Source: Macrothele yani (Eukaryota; Arthropoda; Arachnida; Araneae; Macrothelidae). Taken from it: a stretch of 64,000 nucleotides of DNA. Location: assembly GCA_039090855.1 (NCBI GenBank), contig CM076995.1:122090270-122154269 (forward strand), written 5' to 3'. The notes under the pieces are model-generated. The model saw only the letters and a list, made by a program, of their open reading frames with translations. It was not told the origin of the DNA and searched no databases. Both the position numbers and the translations under genes were made by a program. Of the stretch, positions 21,813 to 33,458 are shown in pieces. How positions within the stretch are numbered: position 1 is the stretch's first letter; every line of letters begins with the position of its first letter.

Positions 21813-23106
21813 GTTATCTTTAAAATGTACTTTTATAGTATTATTTCACACACAGACACACACACTGTGACGTATATTGTATTTTAACTTTCATTTTCAG
21901 TTCCTTTTTCTACGTAAATTTGAATTTGTTCTGTTTTGCACCTTCCAAACTTAACGGCATATCTTTTCTCTCACATGAATGGAGGTTTGGCAACACCCAG
22001 AGGTCAGTACGTAAGTGACGTATGCATGTGATAAGAACAAGACGAGAGATATATAATGGCTACGCAGTATCTGTGAGGAGGGGATGTTGGATGGTGAACG
22101 TTAATGCTCCTTTTGGATACGAGATTGCTTGATTGCCGTTTAAGTATTTTGAAGGCTACGTGTTCTACTTTAATGACAGTCTTGTGTTTCGTAGTCAAGT
22201 GTTATTGTGGATATTAATTCAAGTTCCAGTGTTGTGTTTCATAGTTGATTGTTATTGTGGATGTTAACCTAAGTTTCGTTGATCTCACCTTTTTAAAGTG
22301 CGACGCTACTACACTCCTTTCTTTCAAGTACCTATTGACAAGAATAAAGGATTAGCTGTTAAGTAACAACTTCTTGAACTTTACTTGATTGACTCGTATT
22401 TCACTATACGTGAAGTTTTTGATTTATGTCGTGTTTTAATAAGTTATCTACACACAAACACTACAACACAAAAAAACTAAATATAAAATTTACTCTTGTT
22501 AGCTATAATAGCTTTCGTAAGTTGTCCAAAGACTGATACACAGACATCGTACAATCATCTGTACAATAAGTAACCGGTTTCTTACAGTAACACAATATAT
22601 AATAAGTAGCTGGTGCACCAAATAGGGCAAAGAAGAAGAAATATCCTGTGCCACAATAAACAAAATCCATGCGATATGCTATACACAATATCCGATATCG
22701 CTACGGAACTTCAAAATTCGACAGACATTAAAGATTTAAAAGTTAATCAAACCTTAAGTATTCGCACCAATCGCTCTTATTACCGGCAATTTCTTGTCGT
22801 ATGGATACCGAAAAAGTGAGAACGGAGATTTTCCGTTAAAAAAAGAAAGGAATTGCGGAAAAGTTTCTGAAAATTCAGAATTTTCCGTTAACACATCTTT
22901 AAAACGGTAATTTACCGTCAATATAAGAAAGAAACTGCGGAAAGGTTTCTGAAAATTCAGAATTTTCCCGTTCTACGAAAATTCCGTGAAATTCAGGTTT
23001 CTTTCCGTCATTTCACGGAAAAGCTTGTATGAGAAATGTGCTTCGTTAATTCACGAAAGAAATGACGGAAAGTTGCCCGTGAATTTTAGAAATGTTTTTA
23101 CAGTGT
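21813..23106. other. non-coding DNA, no gene seen
   Basis: An imperfect 50-bp direct duplication lies at 22180-22283 (GTGTTATTGTGGATATTAA and GATTGTTATTGTGGATGTTAA). No other structure apart from the possible element end was recognised. Confidence 0.45.
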
Positions 23107-23154
23107 ACTGGTGACAGCTATGAATTGCGCTGTGACTTGGGGCAATGTTATATA

Positions 23155-23752
23155 CAAGGTGGAAAGAAACGACCGTATAAACTCCCCAGGGGGTGATTCC
23201 TTGGGTCAATTCAAGCATAAAATGTTCTATGACATTTTTGGATTTATGGCTTAGTTTTCCAGATATAAGCTCCCAAAGGTGCGTGACGTCACGTCCGGTA
23301 TCGCATGTTTTTGAGGCTTCAAGCACGACCCGAGTGTCATGCAGGAAAGCTCGTAGCGAATGCCTGATTCTGCAAGCTCAGTACCTCGGCAGTCATCACG
23401 ACTGATTTACATATCGCAGTGCTCTCCTAGGCCGTGTGTCACGCAACAGGGCGAACAATTCCATACGTCTCGACAATTGCGGACGTGACACGACTCCGGA
23501 AACAGAATGGACGACTGTTCTTGTACTGCGATTGCAGCATCACGCTTCCGCCACGCGCTACCCTGTATGACACTCGGGTTGCGCTTGAAGCCTCAAAAAC
23601 AGGCGATTCCGGACGTGACGTCACGCACCTTCGGGGGCTTATATCTGGAACACTAAGTCCCAAATAAAAAAATGCCAAAGAACATTTTATGCCTGAGTTG
23701 ACCGAAGGAATCAACCCCTGGGGTGTTTATGCGGTCCTTTCTTTCCACCCTG
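23155..23752. mobile_element. MITE-like element with inverted ends of about 190 bp and TA flanks
   Basis: It starts CAAGGTGGAAAGAAACGACC after TA and ends with the near reverse complement before TA (23753-23754). The outer 190 bp or so on each side match inversely, including GTGCGTGACGTCACG on both arms. No coding capacity is visible. The TA duplication and end sequence fit a non-autonomous Tc1/mariner-type element. Confidence 0.8.
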
Positions 23753-23760
23753 TATATATA

Positions 23761-24854
23761 CACTGACGGAAAAATATCCCAACACCACGAAAAAATAGTT
23801 GTAGAGGAATGAAATTGCGGCAATACATTTGTATAGGTAACATATTTAATCGATTAAGGTTTCAAGATCACAGCTTATTGTAAGCGCGAGAAGAGCCATT
23901 TTAAATGTGAAATGCTGGTACATTAATAACCGATGTAACCGCCAGAATGTTGAATGCAAGCACGCAAACGTTCATGCATTGTGTCGTACAGGTGCTGGAT
24001 GTCAGTTTGTTTGATAGAGTTCCATGCCTGTTGCACTTGGTCGGTCAATACAGGGACGGTTAATGCTGGTTGGGGATGACGCTGGAGTTGTCGTCCAATG
24101 ATGTCCCATACGTGCTCCATTGGTGAAAGATCTGGTGATCTAGCAGGCCACGGCAACATGTCGACACTCTGTAGAGCATGCTGGGTTACAACAGCGGTAT
24201 GCGGGCGAGCGTTATCCTGTTGGAAAACACCCCCTGGAATGCTGTTCATGAATGGCAGCACAACAGTTGAATCACCAGACCGACGTACAACTGTGCCGTC
24301 AGGGTGCGTGGGATAACCACGAGAGTGCTCCTGCTGTCATAGGAAATTGCTCCCCAGACCATAACTCCAGGTGTAGGTCCAGTGTGTCTCGGCCGCTGAC
24401 AGGTTGGTTGCAGGCGCTCACCTGGCCTCCTTCTAACCAACACACGGCCATCACTGGCACCCAAGCAGAACTGGCTTTCATCAGAAAACACAACAGATCT
24501 CCACTCCGTCCTCCAATGAGCTCTAGCTTGACACCACTGACGTCGCAAACGGCAGTGGTTTGGAGTAAGTGGAATGCACGCTACAGGGCGTCTTGCTCGG
24601 AGCTGTCCTTCAAGTAACCGATTTGTAACAGTTCGTTGTGTCACTGTGGTGGCAACTGCAGCTCGAATTGCTGCCGCAGACGCGGTACGATGCGCCACGG
24701 CCATACGCCGTACACGGCGGTATTCCCTCTCAGTAGTACCACGTGGTCTGCCGGAACCCGATCTTCTTGAGGCAGTACCTTCCCTTGACCACCGCTGCCA
24801 ACAATCATGCACAGTGGCTACATTCCTGCCAAGTCGTTCTGCAATATTGCGGAA
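23761..24854 (-). mobile_element. Tc1-like transposon, 5' end lost at an RTE insertion
   Basis: The 3' terminal repeat starts CACTGACGGAAAAATATCCC directly after the TA that also ends the MITE flank. The other end is missing: sequence switches to RTE LINE within the transposase N-terminus at about 24854. Confidence 0.85.
23923..24850 (-). pseudogene. Tc1-type DDE transposase, N-truncated, one frameshift
   Basis: The reading starts inside the first HTH (FRNIAERLGRNVATVHDCW), then the GRPR-type linker (SGRPRGTTEREYRRV). VVFSDESQFCLGASDGRV gives the first aspartate. After one frameshift near 24250 come GVFQQDNARPHTAVVTQ and SPDLSPMEHVWDIIG, so all three DDE residues are preserved. The C-terminus is complete (HERLRACIQHSGGYIGY). 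It is the best preserved catalytic core among the truncated Tc1 copies here. Confidence 0.9.
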
Positions 24855-25593
24855 ACAGAGTATGATCCAGGAACTTGCTGACAAGAGTAAAGAAGTGGGA
24901 TTAAAAATGAACTTTCAGAAGACAAAAGTGATGTTCAATGCTTTTACAAGAAATGAAGATTTATCGATTGATGGAGAAAGGCTGGAGATAACAGACACGT
25001 ACGTTTATCTTGGACAGCAGATATCAAGTGAGGGTCACATTGATGAAGAAATTAATCGGCGTACAAAACTTGCCTGGAGAGCTTTTGGAAGAAACAGCAT
25101 AATTTTCAAGAGTAATATGCCATTATGTCTTAAAAGAAAAGTGTTTGATCAATGCATCCTTCCAGTGCTTACGTATGGTGCAGAGACGTGGATCTTAGCT
25201 AAAAGAGACATACAAAGGCTGCAGACAACTCAATGAAGCATGGAGAGGTGCATACTTGGTGTAACCAGGAGAGATAAGAAGAGGAACTCGTGGATCCGAA
25301 AAATGACAAGAGTGGAAGACATCATGATCAGAGTTAAATCCCTGAAATGGCAATGGGCTGGACATACTGCCAGAAGGACAGATCATCGATGGACAGCCGA
25401 AATTTTAGATTGGATTCCAAGGGACAGGAAAAGACCCAGAAGAAGACCACATGGGAGATGGGTGGATGAAATTCGAAAGTATGCAGGGGTGACATGGAGG
25501 AGACTGGCACAAGACAGACCGTTGTGGAGGAAACTTGGGGAGACCTTCGTCCAGCAGTGGATTGATAATGGTTGACAATGATGATGATGATGA
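24855..25593 (+). mobile_element. RTE-type LINE, 5'-truncated 3' fragment
   Basis: It is nearly identical to 49742-50475 of the long copy. It encodes the end of the reverse transcriptase and the tail (IQELADKSKEVGLKMNFQKT, LTYGAETW, WIRKMTRVEDIM, RKRPRRRPHGRWVDEIRKYA). One in-frame TGA lies at 25234. The 3' end is a GAT microsatellite, typical of RTE elements. 5' truncation fits target-primed reverse transcription. Confidence 0.93.
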
Positions 25594-25601
25594 TGATATA
25601 T

Positions 25602-26790
25602 ACTATATTGAAAAAAGTCACCGGACATCCATTCAAATACAAATGAACGGTTTCACTGCGTTGTTAAGATATGCGGTACACCTGCAAACGGTACAAAAAC
25701 AATCCTGCAGCTGATCGCGATCATATCGCACTGTGAGGTTGAGTGTAAATGTCGCGGCGGGAAAGAACTGACTTTGAGAAAGGAAAGATTGTTGGATGTT
25801 TTATTAATGGGTTGTCCATAAAAGAAACCGAGAGGCGTTTAAACATACCCAAGTCAATTGTTTTGGATGTACTGAAAAAGTGGAAGACACATGGCGTGCC
25901 TGAAGCACCAAAACGTACCGGCAGACCAAAGAAAATCAGTGATAGAGGACGTCGAAGCCTCAGGAGAGTCCTTACAGCTAATCAACGGAGTGTTCAGGTG
26001 AGTAAAATGCTGGAACCGTGGTATTTACACATACCATTGGCAGAGAACTTCATTCCATGGGTTACCGTGGTCGTGCGGCTGCTCATAAGCCTTTCATCTC
26101 CACTCGGAATGCTACTCGTCATTTATGTTTAGCATGGTGTAAATAACATTTATCGTAGACCGTAGATAAATGGAAACGAATCCTATAGACTAATGAAACC
26201 AGATACACGATCTATCAGTCTGATGGCCGTGTGTGGGTATGGCGGCAGCCGGGGAAACGCTATTTACCACAGTGTACTGTTCCAACGGTCAAGTTTGGAG
26301 CTGGCAGTAAACTCGTGTGGGGGTGTTTTTCGTGGTATGGTCCCGGCCCATTGGTTATGTGGACAAACCTATTAACCAGCACGTCTACCTTGATGATCTG
26401 GATAATTATGCCCTACCGTCACTGTGGCAATACTATGGAACCGAGCTTTGTTGGTAACAGCAGGGTAATGCACCGAGCCATAAAGCAAGGACTGGTACGT
26501 CGTGGTTTGACGATAATTCCGTATCGGGTGAGGATTGGTCAGCACAGAGCCCTGATCTTAATCCCATAGAGCACCTATGGGATGAATTAGAGCGCCGCAT
26601 AAACAGTTTGGAACCAAGGCCTACTACTAAGCAACACTTAGCGGCATCATTATGTACTGAATGGAAACGCATACCTATCGCTGTGTTCCAAAACCTTGGC
26701 GAAAGCATGTGTCGAAGGGACAGTTTTTAACACAGTATTTATTAGAAGAAAGATACAGGAGATGTGCTTGAATAAATCATCTCAAATGAT
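25602..26790 (+). pseudogene. Tc1-like transposon remnant with transposase
   Basis: MSRRERTDFEKGKIVGCFIN (25749) begins a Tc1 transposase with both HTH segments and the RPKKISDRGRRSLRR linker. Later frames give [29 protein letters not shown] and, shifted, the region for the final glutamate ([14 protein letters not shown] at about 26563-26600). The first two catalytic sites are damaged. A left end may be the TA-rich junction with the preceding RTE tail; the right end was not defined. Confidence 0.75.
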
Positions 26791-27660
26791 GTATGACAAA
26801 AAAAATATTTACAGATGCTTGTAGCTTACGCTACTGCTTATTTACACAGTTTTGTACATTGATGATAGTAAAAAAACAGTTAATTACACTCGAGTGTCTG
26901 GTGAGGCAACAAAAGTCTCTGACAAAGCAAAGAATAGGAACAATTCAGCTTGAAGAGCGTTATACAATATTAATTTTGCACAGTATTGAAGCAAGGAATA
27001 ATACAGAATTCGAGCTTGCAGACATAGATTCAAAAGACAGGTGATGAGAAAATTAACAGAATGTGCAGCTTGCGCTACGTTAATTACAGGATTCGGTGCA
27101 ACGTTTGCATGACAACAGTTAAGTGCAGTAGAAATCTGGCGAGGCAACATGAATCTCTGGTAATAGAGAGAGTAAAATCAATCCAGAATGATGAGCACTG
27201 TAGAGTATAAATTTTACTCAATATTGATGAAAAAAAAAGTTCTGACCGAAAGGTGATACATTGTGAGTGACCTGGAAAACCAGGAGGTTACAGGTGATCA
27301 AGGAGACAAACGTGAAATCAAAAGTTCGAAAGACAGATGATGAAAAATTTACAGATGAATGTGGCTCGCGGTACTACATGTTACATACAACGGTGATATG
27401 AAAAATAGTTATATACAATAATTTTCCTGAGAATACAAAAGAAAAAATAATCTCTGAAAATACAGAGAGAAGACACAACTCATCACAGTGAGTATTGGAG
27501 AACAAATTTACACAGTTGAAAAGTAAAATTACACATTTGAATCAGGAATTGAAGATAAGAATATACTGTAAAAATGACAAAGTTTACAGATGTCTGTGGT
27601 TCGTGAAACGACGTATATACATGATTCTGTACAATGAGAAGTTACAATTTATATATATTG
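26791..27660. repeat. decayed tandem repeats of about 250-300 bp
   Basis: The phrase TTTACAGATG followed by a GTGGCTCGCG-like segment and a run ending near CAACGGT or CAATG recurs at about 26808, 27045, 27350 and 27585. GTCTGGTGAGGCAACA and ATCTGGCGAGGCAACA also match between copies. Open frames here are incidental. Confidence 0.6.
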
Positions 27661-27793
27661 GTTTGTCAGAGGTGGTGGAAGTACAGTTTGTTTCCTGCAG
27701 AAGTAATATATCAGCATTCAGCGGAGCAAGATCCTCTCGTACCAGCGCATTCGCAAGAGGTGTCGCAAAACCACGACAATTAAGTGACACCAC
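27584..27793 (-). pseudogene. LINE ORF2 start: AP-type endonuclease N-terminus, then broken off
   Basis: VSLNCRGFATPLANALVRED and DILLLQETNC are the first two conserved blocks (Asn and Glu motifs) of an exonuclease/endonuclease/phosphatase domain. The start overlaps the end of ORF1, a common LINE arrangement. After about 27670 the sequence switches to the decayed tandem repeats, so the rest of the endonuclease and all of the reverse transcriptase are missing. Confidence 0.75.
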
Positions 27794-29848
27794 CTTGAAT
27801 ATCTAGGTTAGTTGTGGGATGCAGTAGGAATTGACTGGCTGTAGTGATGGAGTGGAGTCGGCGGAGAAAACAAGCACTCCACGGGACCTCGTCCGCAGTG
27901 CGCCGAAGAGTGTTTTCAAGTGAGTGTAATTGAACCAGCACTTGTGGAAGAGCTGCTTCATACTGCTGAATGGAAGTGCGTGCTGAGGAACGGCTAGAGG
28001 ACCCTAAAAGGCAATCCAGCACGTCCTCGTATGGCAGAGGCTCAGCAGGGAAAGCATTTTCAGCAAGAAAAGTTGTGAATTCATCTAGTGAGGGAAAGGC
28101 ACCCTCACATGCTGTCTCAGAGGACGTGTGTAGAGACGACCTGGAAAACGGTCGTCGAGAGCTGACGGAGCGAGTGGATGAGCGGGTAGAAGAGCGAGAT
28201 GATCTTCGGGACGCCAGAGTCTTTGACTTCTTCGTCTTAGGGTGAGTAGCACCACTGCGTTTTCCAGCAACCACAAAAGCTTCATGATGGTCTGGAGAGT
28301 CTGAACCCGAAGCGTTACCTGTGACTCGTGTCATGGAGCCAACGGTAAAAGCTGAGGAGTGGTCAAGATGTACATCAGCAGTGGTTGTAAAAGTACTAGG
28401 GGGAGTCAATTTTGGAAGCCTGGGAAAATTCTTAGGATCAGCAGGAGGTGGAGGCATCAAAGTCGTTTGTTGACCAATGGCAGTAAGCTGACTTTTGGAA
28501 GATCTTGATTCCGCGACTTTTTTTTTTTTTTTTTGATTGGAGGTTTAACGACCACCGTGAGCAACTCAATGGGCTATAAGCAGTCGCCCGTCCCTAATTT
28601 AGGGTCACTGGTTCCAGGGAAGGGAGAGAGCCAGTGCCGTAAGACAAACACAACATCCATGCCTCACCGGGATTCGAACCCGGACCCCTTACGGACGAAT
28701 GATCAGAGGCCAGCGCCTTAGACCACTGCGCCACCGGGGTGGCATTCCGCGACTTTCCTCGAATAGGAAGAAGTCTGTGAAGCGTTGGTGGACAAAGTAG
28801 AAGAAGATGTAGTGTGTGGAGCTGTTTGCAGGGAGGCACGTGGGCACTGAGCCCTTATGTGACTTTCGCTCTGACAGATAGTACAATACTGTGAAGTGAT
28901 TATCTCAACTCTTCGGCGTTGTTGTCCACAGTGGATGTGCAAAACATTCGGAACCGCTTTCAGCTGAGCAACAGATGAAAAGAGGACTCGAGCAGTGCGG
29001 CGGAAACCCCGAATCGATTTGTCTTCAGGGTCTCTGGGAGCCGCAGAGAGAGTTGTTATGGAGCCAACAACTCTGCCGTACCTGCTGAGCAAGGTGCAGA
29101 GTGCAGCGTCGGATACTTCTGGTGGTACGGGGTAGAAGGTCACCTGCACCGGGCGGTGCGCAACCGGTTGTGCTAACAGATGCACGTCATTGATGGCTAG
29201 ACCTTCCGTAAGGACCTGATCAGCATGCGCTTTATCCTTAAAATAGACCAAGACAGATCTGGGTTTTCGAGCTACAAAGTCTATTGCATCCTTTGGTAAG
29301 ATAGTTTTGAGGGCTCGGCTATATTGCCACAGCTTAGTGTCGGGAAGCGCATCAAAATAGACGCCCCGTTCCATAGTGGAGGAAAAAAGGTGACCAGCTC
29401 GGGAATCCACTGGTATGTCAATTGTAGCAGTAGAACCGACGACAGTGACATAGGATTCAGGAAAAGGCATAGCAGATGAAACTGGGGGTGTGAGGACCCC
29501 AGAAGTTGCAGAAGCATAGGACGCTTGGGCAGGCATGGGTCGAGAATTCGATGAAGCGGCCCCTAGCAGTGAGGGCGGATCAGAAAGTTGATGAGAAGTA
29601 GAAGCTGTGAGCTCAGTATTGCTGATAACGGAAACGTCATCATCTGCTGAGATGTAGATAGGAGACTTGGCACCACCGCACTTGGTGGGAGTTATAGCTG
29701 GAGAAGAAGAAGTGTCCATGACGTCGCAATGACGCTCGGGAGCCACCTCATTAAGCTGAGCAGGAGCTACCGCGGTAGAAGAAGAAGAGGAAGCTGGCTG
29801 ATCTGCCAAGATAAGGATGTGGGCGTCACCCTTGCCTGCCTCCGCCAT
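27780..29848 (-). pseudogene. LINE ORF1 (nucleic-acid-binding Gag-like protein), interrupted by a SINE
   Basis: The start is MAEAGKGDAHILILADQ at 29848, followed by a Ser/Thr/Pro-rich N-terminal region. The central part (PVQVTFYPVPPEVSDAALC, LLSRYGRVVGSITTL) resembles an RNA-recognition-type fold. CTICQSESHIRAQC is a CCHC zinc knuckle. A SINE at 28521-28743 splits the frame. After it comes a Ser/Arg-rich tail (TLASRRSSRSSTRSSTRSVS) ending GGVT at 27780. Without the SINE the frame looks open for about 600 codons, so the SINE is the main lesion. The layout fits the I/Jockey/R1 groups; I cannot name the clade. Confidence 0.8.
28521..28743 (-). mobile_element. tRNA-derived SINE with 13-bp target duplication, inside ORF1
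   Basis: ATTCCGCGACTTT flanks the insert on both sides (28508-28520 and 28744-28756). The minus strand has head CACCCCGGTGGCGCAGTGG, B box GGGTTCGAATCCC, the family body, and a T-run on the plus strand that is its poly-A tail. It is very close in sequence to the copies at 40221 and 41800, so it is young. Confidence 0.95.
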
Positions 29849-30106
29849 CGAAGCAATGGCGAGACTTTAACGAAAAAAGACCAGCTTGGTTGAAAAATAA
29901 AACAGTGAATAATGAGAAAATATGGCACTCACCAACCTGGGAGATACACGAACGTAAAGTGTTGAACTTCAACTTGAAGAGACACGCAACCACAGAAACT
30001 AAAGCACTCAATAAACACCTTATAGCAACGAAAATCACGGAGCTCAAAACCCAACCACTTCGAGCTTCGAAGGGTCAGTGCATGCATTAAGGCCAAAGGT
30101 GGACCA
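29849..30106 (-). other. probable LINE 5' untranslated region
   Basis: This lies upstream of the ORF1 start on the minus strand and has no other assigned content. Its outer limit against the Penelope-like element is approximate. Confidence 0.4.
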
Positions 30107-30588
30107 CTCATCAGGGAAAGACTCCCCGGTCCCCGAACCCTGGTTCAGGTTTCTATGCAGGTGTCTTTGAAATGTGTGATTTCCGAAACAAGGGTTAATT
30201 TTTTTTACTTTAGAGTTATACAATTGGTCTTCCCTACCTGAACCAACAACACTGAACTGAAATACAAAAACTTACCTGAAATGAAATAACTTTAAACCCT
30301 ACAACTCCACTTAACTCCAATAAATCTAAACTTCGATTAACACATCCCCTCCATAGCTTGCAAAAACATACCAACAGCCGCCGAATCCACTCCCAGACGT
30401 AGCTTGAATTTTTGAAAGTAACCATACGATATCCTATGGCGACCTCTGTCGGAATTCAGAAAAAACTGTAACGAAAATTAATTGTTTTTGTGTTTTAATG
30501 GATGTCAGCAAATGGCAGGTTAAATGCTCCGGGGCGACTCGGAAAAAGATATTTTAAATTGAGGCCCGAAGAAAAATTAGTCCAAAGC

Positions 30589-33195
30589 TTAAAAGGTAGT
30601 AATGTTACATAGTCTGATTTTATAAGATTTTCCCGAATTAAAAGATGTCAATAATTTTTCGAAATGAAATAAACAATATTTTAACGGATAATTATTTTTT
30701 AAAAAAGAAGAAAAAAGTATTTTTAACTGCTTTGTGGTATTGGACCGATATTTGCATATTCTTGTGATTCTCATGAATTGGGAAGTAATAATATTTCTAA
30801 GTACGTGTTTAGAAACATTGGAATACCAGCTACTTAAAACATTGGTATCAAAACTAAAATGTGTTCTCTTATCGAAAAGATCCAGAATGATACCCTGACT
30901 CTGGGGAAGAAGGTCCATATCGAGGAAATGCACATGATCTTTAGATCCCGTTTCACACAGAACTAGTCCTGGAGGATAGATGTCATTAATTCGGACAGAA
31001 GGGGTACCAGTTGAAAATGTTATTAAATCGTCAACGTATCTGAAGGAAAAAATTGTAGGTGAACTAAATTTATCCTCGTAGTGATGAAGATAAAGATTAG
31101 CTAACAGACTGGAGCAACAAGAACCCATTGGAATACCTTTTATCTGTACATACAGTCGTCTGTTGTCATAAATGTAATTATTCAAAATGCAAAAATTACA
31201 TAAGGTTGTCCAATATTTAAATTTAACATCAAGCTGCAGACCAAACTGTTCAAAATAATTATCTAAAATTCTCCTTAGATCATTCAAATTAATTGATGTA
31301 AATAAATTTGTGAAGTCATATATAGTAATCTGTAGTTCAATATGATTAATAGAATTAACAAAATCCAAAACTTTTCTATTGTTATCAATAATCCATGAAG
31401 TATTTTCAATTTGGCCATAAATAATAGACAAAAAGTTTTTTTTAATTTTACAGGCCTGATTATTATAACTGTTTATTCCGCAAAAAATAAATCTGAATTT
31501 TACGTGCTGTTTATGGAATTTTGGAATTGCGAAAATATATGGAAATTGTAATTGCATTTTATTTATTTTTAACAATTTATTAAAGCCGATCAACTGCTTT
31601 TTTAATGTATTTAGAGTACAGCCTGTTACTATTTTATATGTATCTTCATTGGATAGTTCTAAGGCAAGTACCTGATGATAATTTTTTTGCAAATGAAGGC
31701 ATAATTATTGCTACTTTTATCTATTGGGGTACCTATGAAATCATTCTGCAGTTTTTTAATTTGAGCCTTAATACCCCTCCAATCCTTAATATAACCATTC
31801 CTTTGAAAGTTTTCATCGACTGATCTTAATAATCCTTCCAAAACTGAACTCAGCCATTGAAAGAAAAGCTCAACGGGAGTACTAGTTCTATCAGACCATT
31901 CATAGATAAAACCATGAAGGTCCCTGGACAAAATGATTTTGATAATTCTGATGGGTACAAAGATATTTGGTCTGAAGTTAGTACCAAAATTTAGTAGCTT
32001 CCTCAATTCTTTATGTTTTACAATACCAACATCTCCGGTCACAATATGTCCATAGCTATGGTTCACATAACGTTTGTATAACTTGTCTTGACACATACAT
32101 GGTAAATCATCCTCATCCATATCTCCAAAATTTCTGCAAAAATCGTTATAGTTGAACACCCTTCTTCCTACAGGTAAAACATAGGCAAAGGAAGGGACCA
32201 CTCTCTAAGAGGAAACAGTACCACTCTCTAAGAGGAAACAGTACCTCTCTCGCCTTGAATATTTTCTTAAAAGGTATCTTATCAAAACATTTAACCTGAT
32301 AACTCATGCCACAGAATTTTCTGTTTTTTAATTTTGAAATACCTGTGGTTTTTTTTATTCTGAAATTACACTGGTCAATGATAATATCTCTTACATAGCC
32401 ATTATTAATTTTCATTTTCATTGTTTCCCTTAAAAGGGCTTTAATTTTCCTGTTGTTCTAGTAATGAAGAGCTGCAGTAACTTTGCATATACCAAAATTA
32501 CTCTCAACCACATCTTCAAGATCTCTGATGAAATCCACAAAACTGAGAAATGGCTGTTTGTTTTTCCCATTACCTCTATTTCCTCTTTTTGTCCTGTGGC
32601 TAACTTCTTGATGTTTTGTTGGATTTTCATGCATCATTTTTTGCACATTTCTTTCAACATCATATGGGAACATTCTCTCACTGTTGAAGATGTTATTAAG
32701 TCCATAGGGGTATACAGTTCTATGTATCAACATTTGATGGCTCCCCATCCATAGTCTTGTTTTCTCTTTATGTTCTATATCTAATATAGTAATGGTAATA
32801 TTTTCAAAATCATGCCTCTGATAATGTATCAGTTCAATGTCACCTTCGTTCTTAAAATTCTTAATATCTGACCTGTGACAGTTAATCCTCAGATTCAAAC
32901 AGTTCGAAGTTTGAGCAATGTATTTTATATTACAGGTATTGCATGTGATAAGATAAGTACAGTTCCTGACCTTGCAGAAAATCGGTGAGGTCCCTTGTGC
33001 ATCCAGCTGTTCAGCACACATAACTTTACAGGTCTTACATCTTGAATCACCACATCTACTGAAGTTAAAATTGCAATTAAAACAGGCTAAACCACCTTTT
33101 TCAATCAACTCCGAATCCCCATGAACACCAACTGCAAGTGGAGGTGAAGTAACATATTTTTGATATTTATTGGTTTTCTTATCTTTATTGATATT
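30589..33195 (-). pseudogene. Penelope-like polyprotein: N-terminal GIY-YIG endonuclease, CxC linker, C-terminal RT
   Basis: The N-terminal part has a cysteine cluster (CNFNFSRCGDSRCKTC), then YLITCNTCNIKYIAQTSNCL with LRINCHRSDI, a GIY-YIG nuclease fold whose YIG is YIA. One in-frame TAG follows ALHY at 32458. The linker carries DEDDLPCMCQ, the CxC motif. The RT has motif A YDFTNLFTSI, motif B GIPMGSCCSSLLANL and motif C FRYVDDLITF with both catalytic aspartates. Two frameshifts separate the parts: a 23-bp tandem duplication (CCACTCTCTAAGAGG, about 32201-32246) and an A-run slip near 31690. No upstream ATG was found before a TAA at about 33196. Only three lesions are seen, so the copy is fairly young. 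No in-frame TGA was seen. Confidence 0.88.
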
Positions 33196-33458
33196 TTAAG
33201 TTTTTTGAATAAATTTAAATGGAGCTGGTATCTTACTTATCTAATTCAGACCCGCTGCCTCATCCAAATTCGCAGCCCTGTTTATCCAGCGCGACGGCTG
33301 ATGCTGTATGAAATTTCTCTATTCCGAGATATCCATGTTAAGTCCAAAGTATGAAAGAGCACTATTAAAATACAACTATATTTCCACTAATATTGTACAG
33401 AGTACCGCGCATTGCAGCTGGCACACATATGCAATAAATACATAAAAAATATTTTAAA

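Larger units (their letters stand above)
20795..23107. mobile_element. possible 2.3-kb DNA element with CACTGYAAAAA ends
   Basis: CACTGCAAAAAATAAG at 20795 and the reverse complement of CACTGTAAAAACATTTC at about 23107 could be terminal repeats. Both flanks are rich in TTTCCGT and CGGAAA runs. Near the right side a block with GCGGAAAAGTTTCTGAAAAT is directly duplicated (22850-22895 and 22937-22970). I saw no transposase, so this boundary call is weak. Confidence 0.35.

Noticed and set aside
27780..28460. SR-type splicing factor gene (Ser/Arg-rich frame)
   Set aside because: It is in frame with the zinc-knuckle ORF1 once the SINE is discounted, and it is followed at once by a LINE endonuclease start.
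30589..33195. Selenoprotein version of the Penelope-like polyprotein
   Set aside because: The in-frame stop seen is TAG, not TGA. Cysteines are present at the zinc-binding positions, and no SECIS-like hairpin was recognised.
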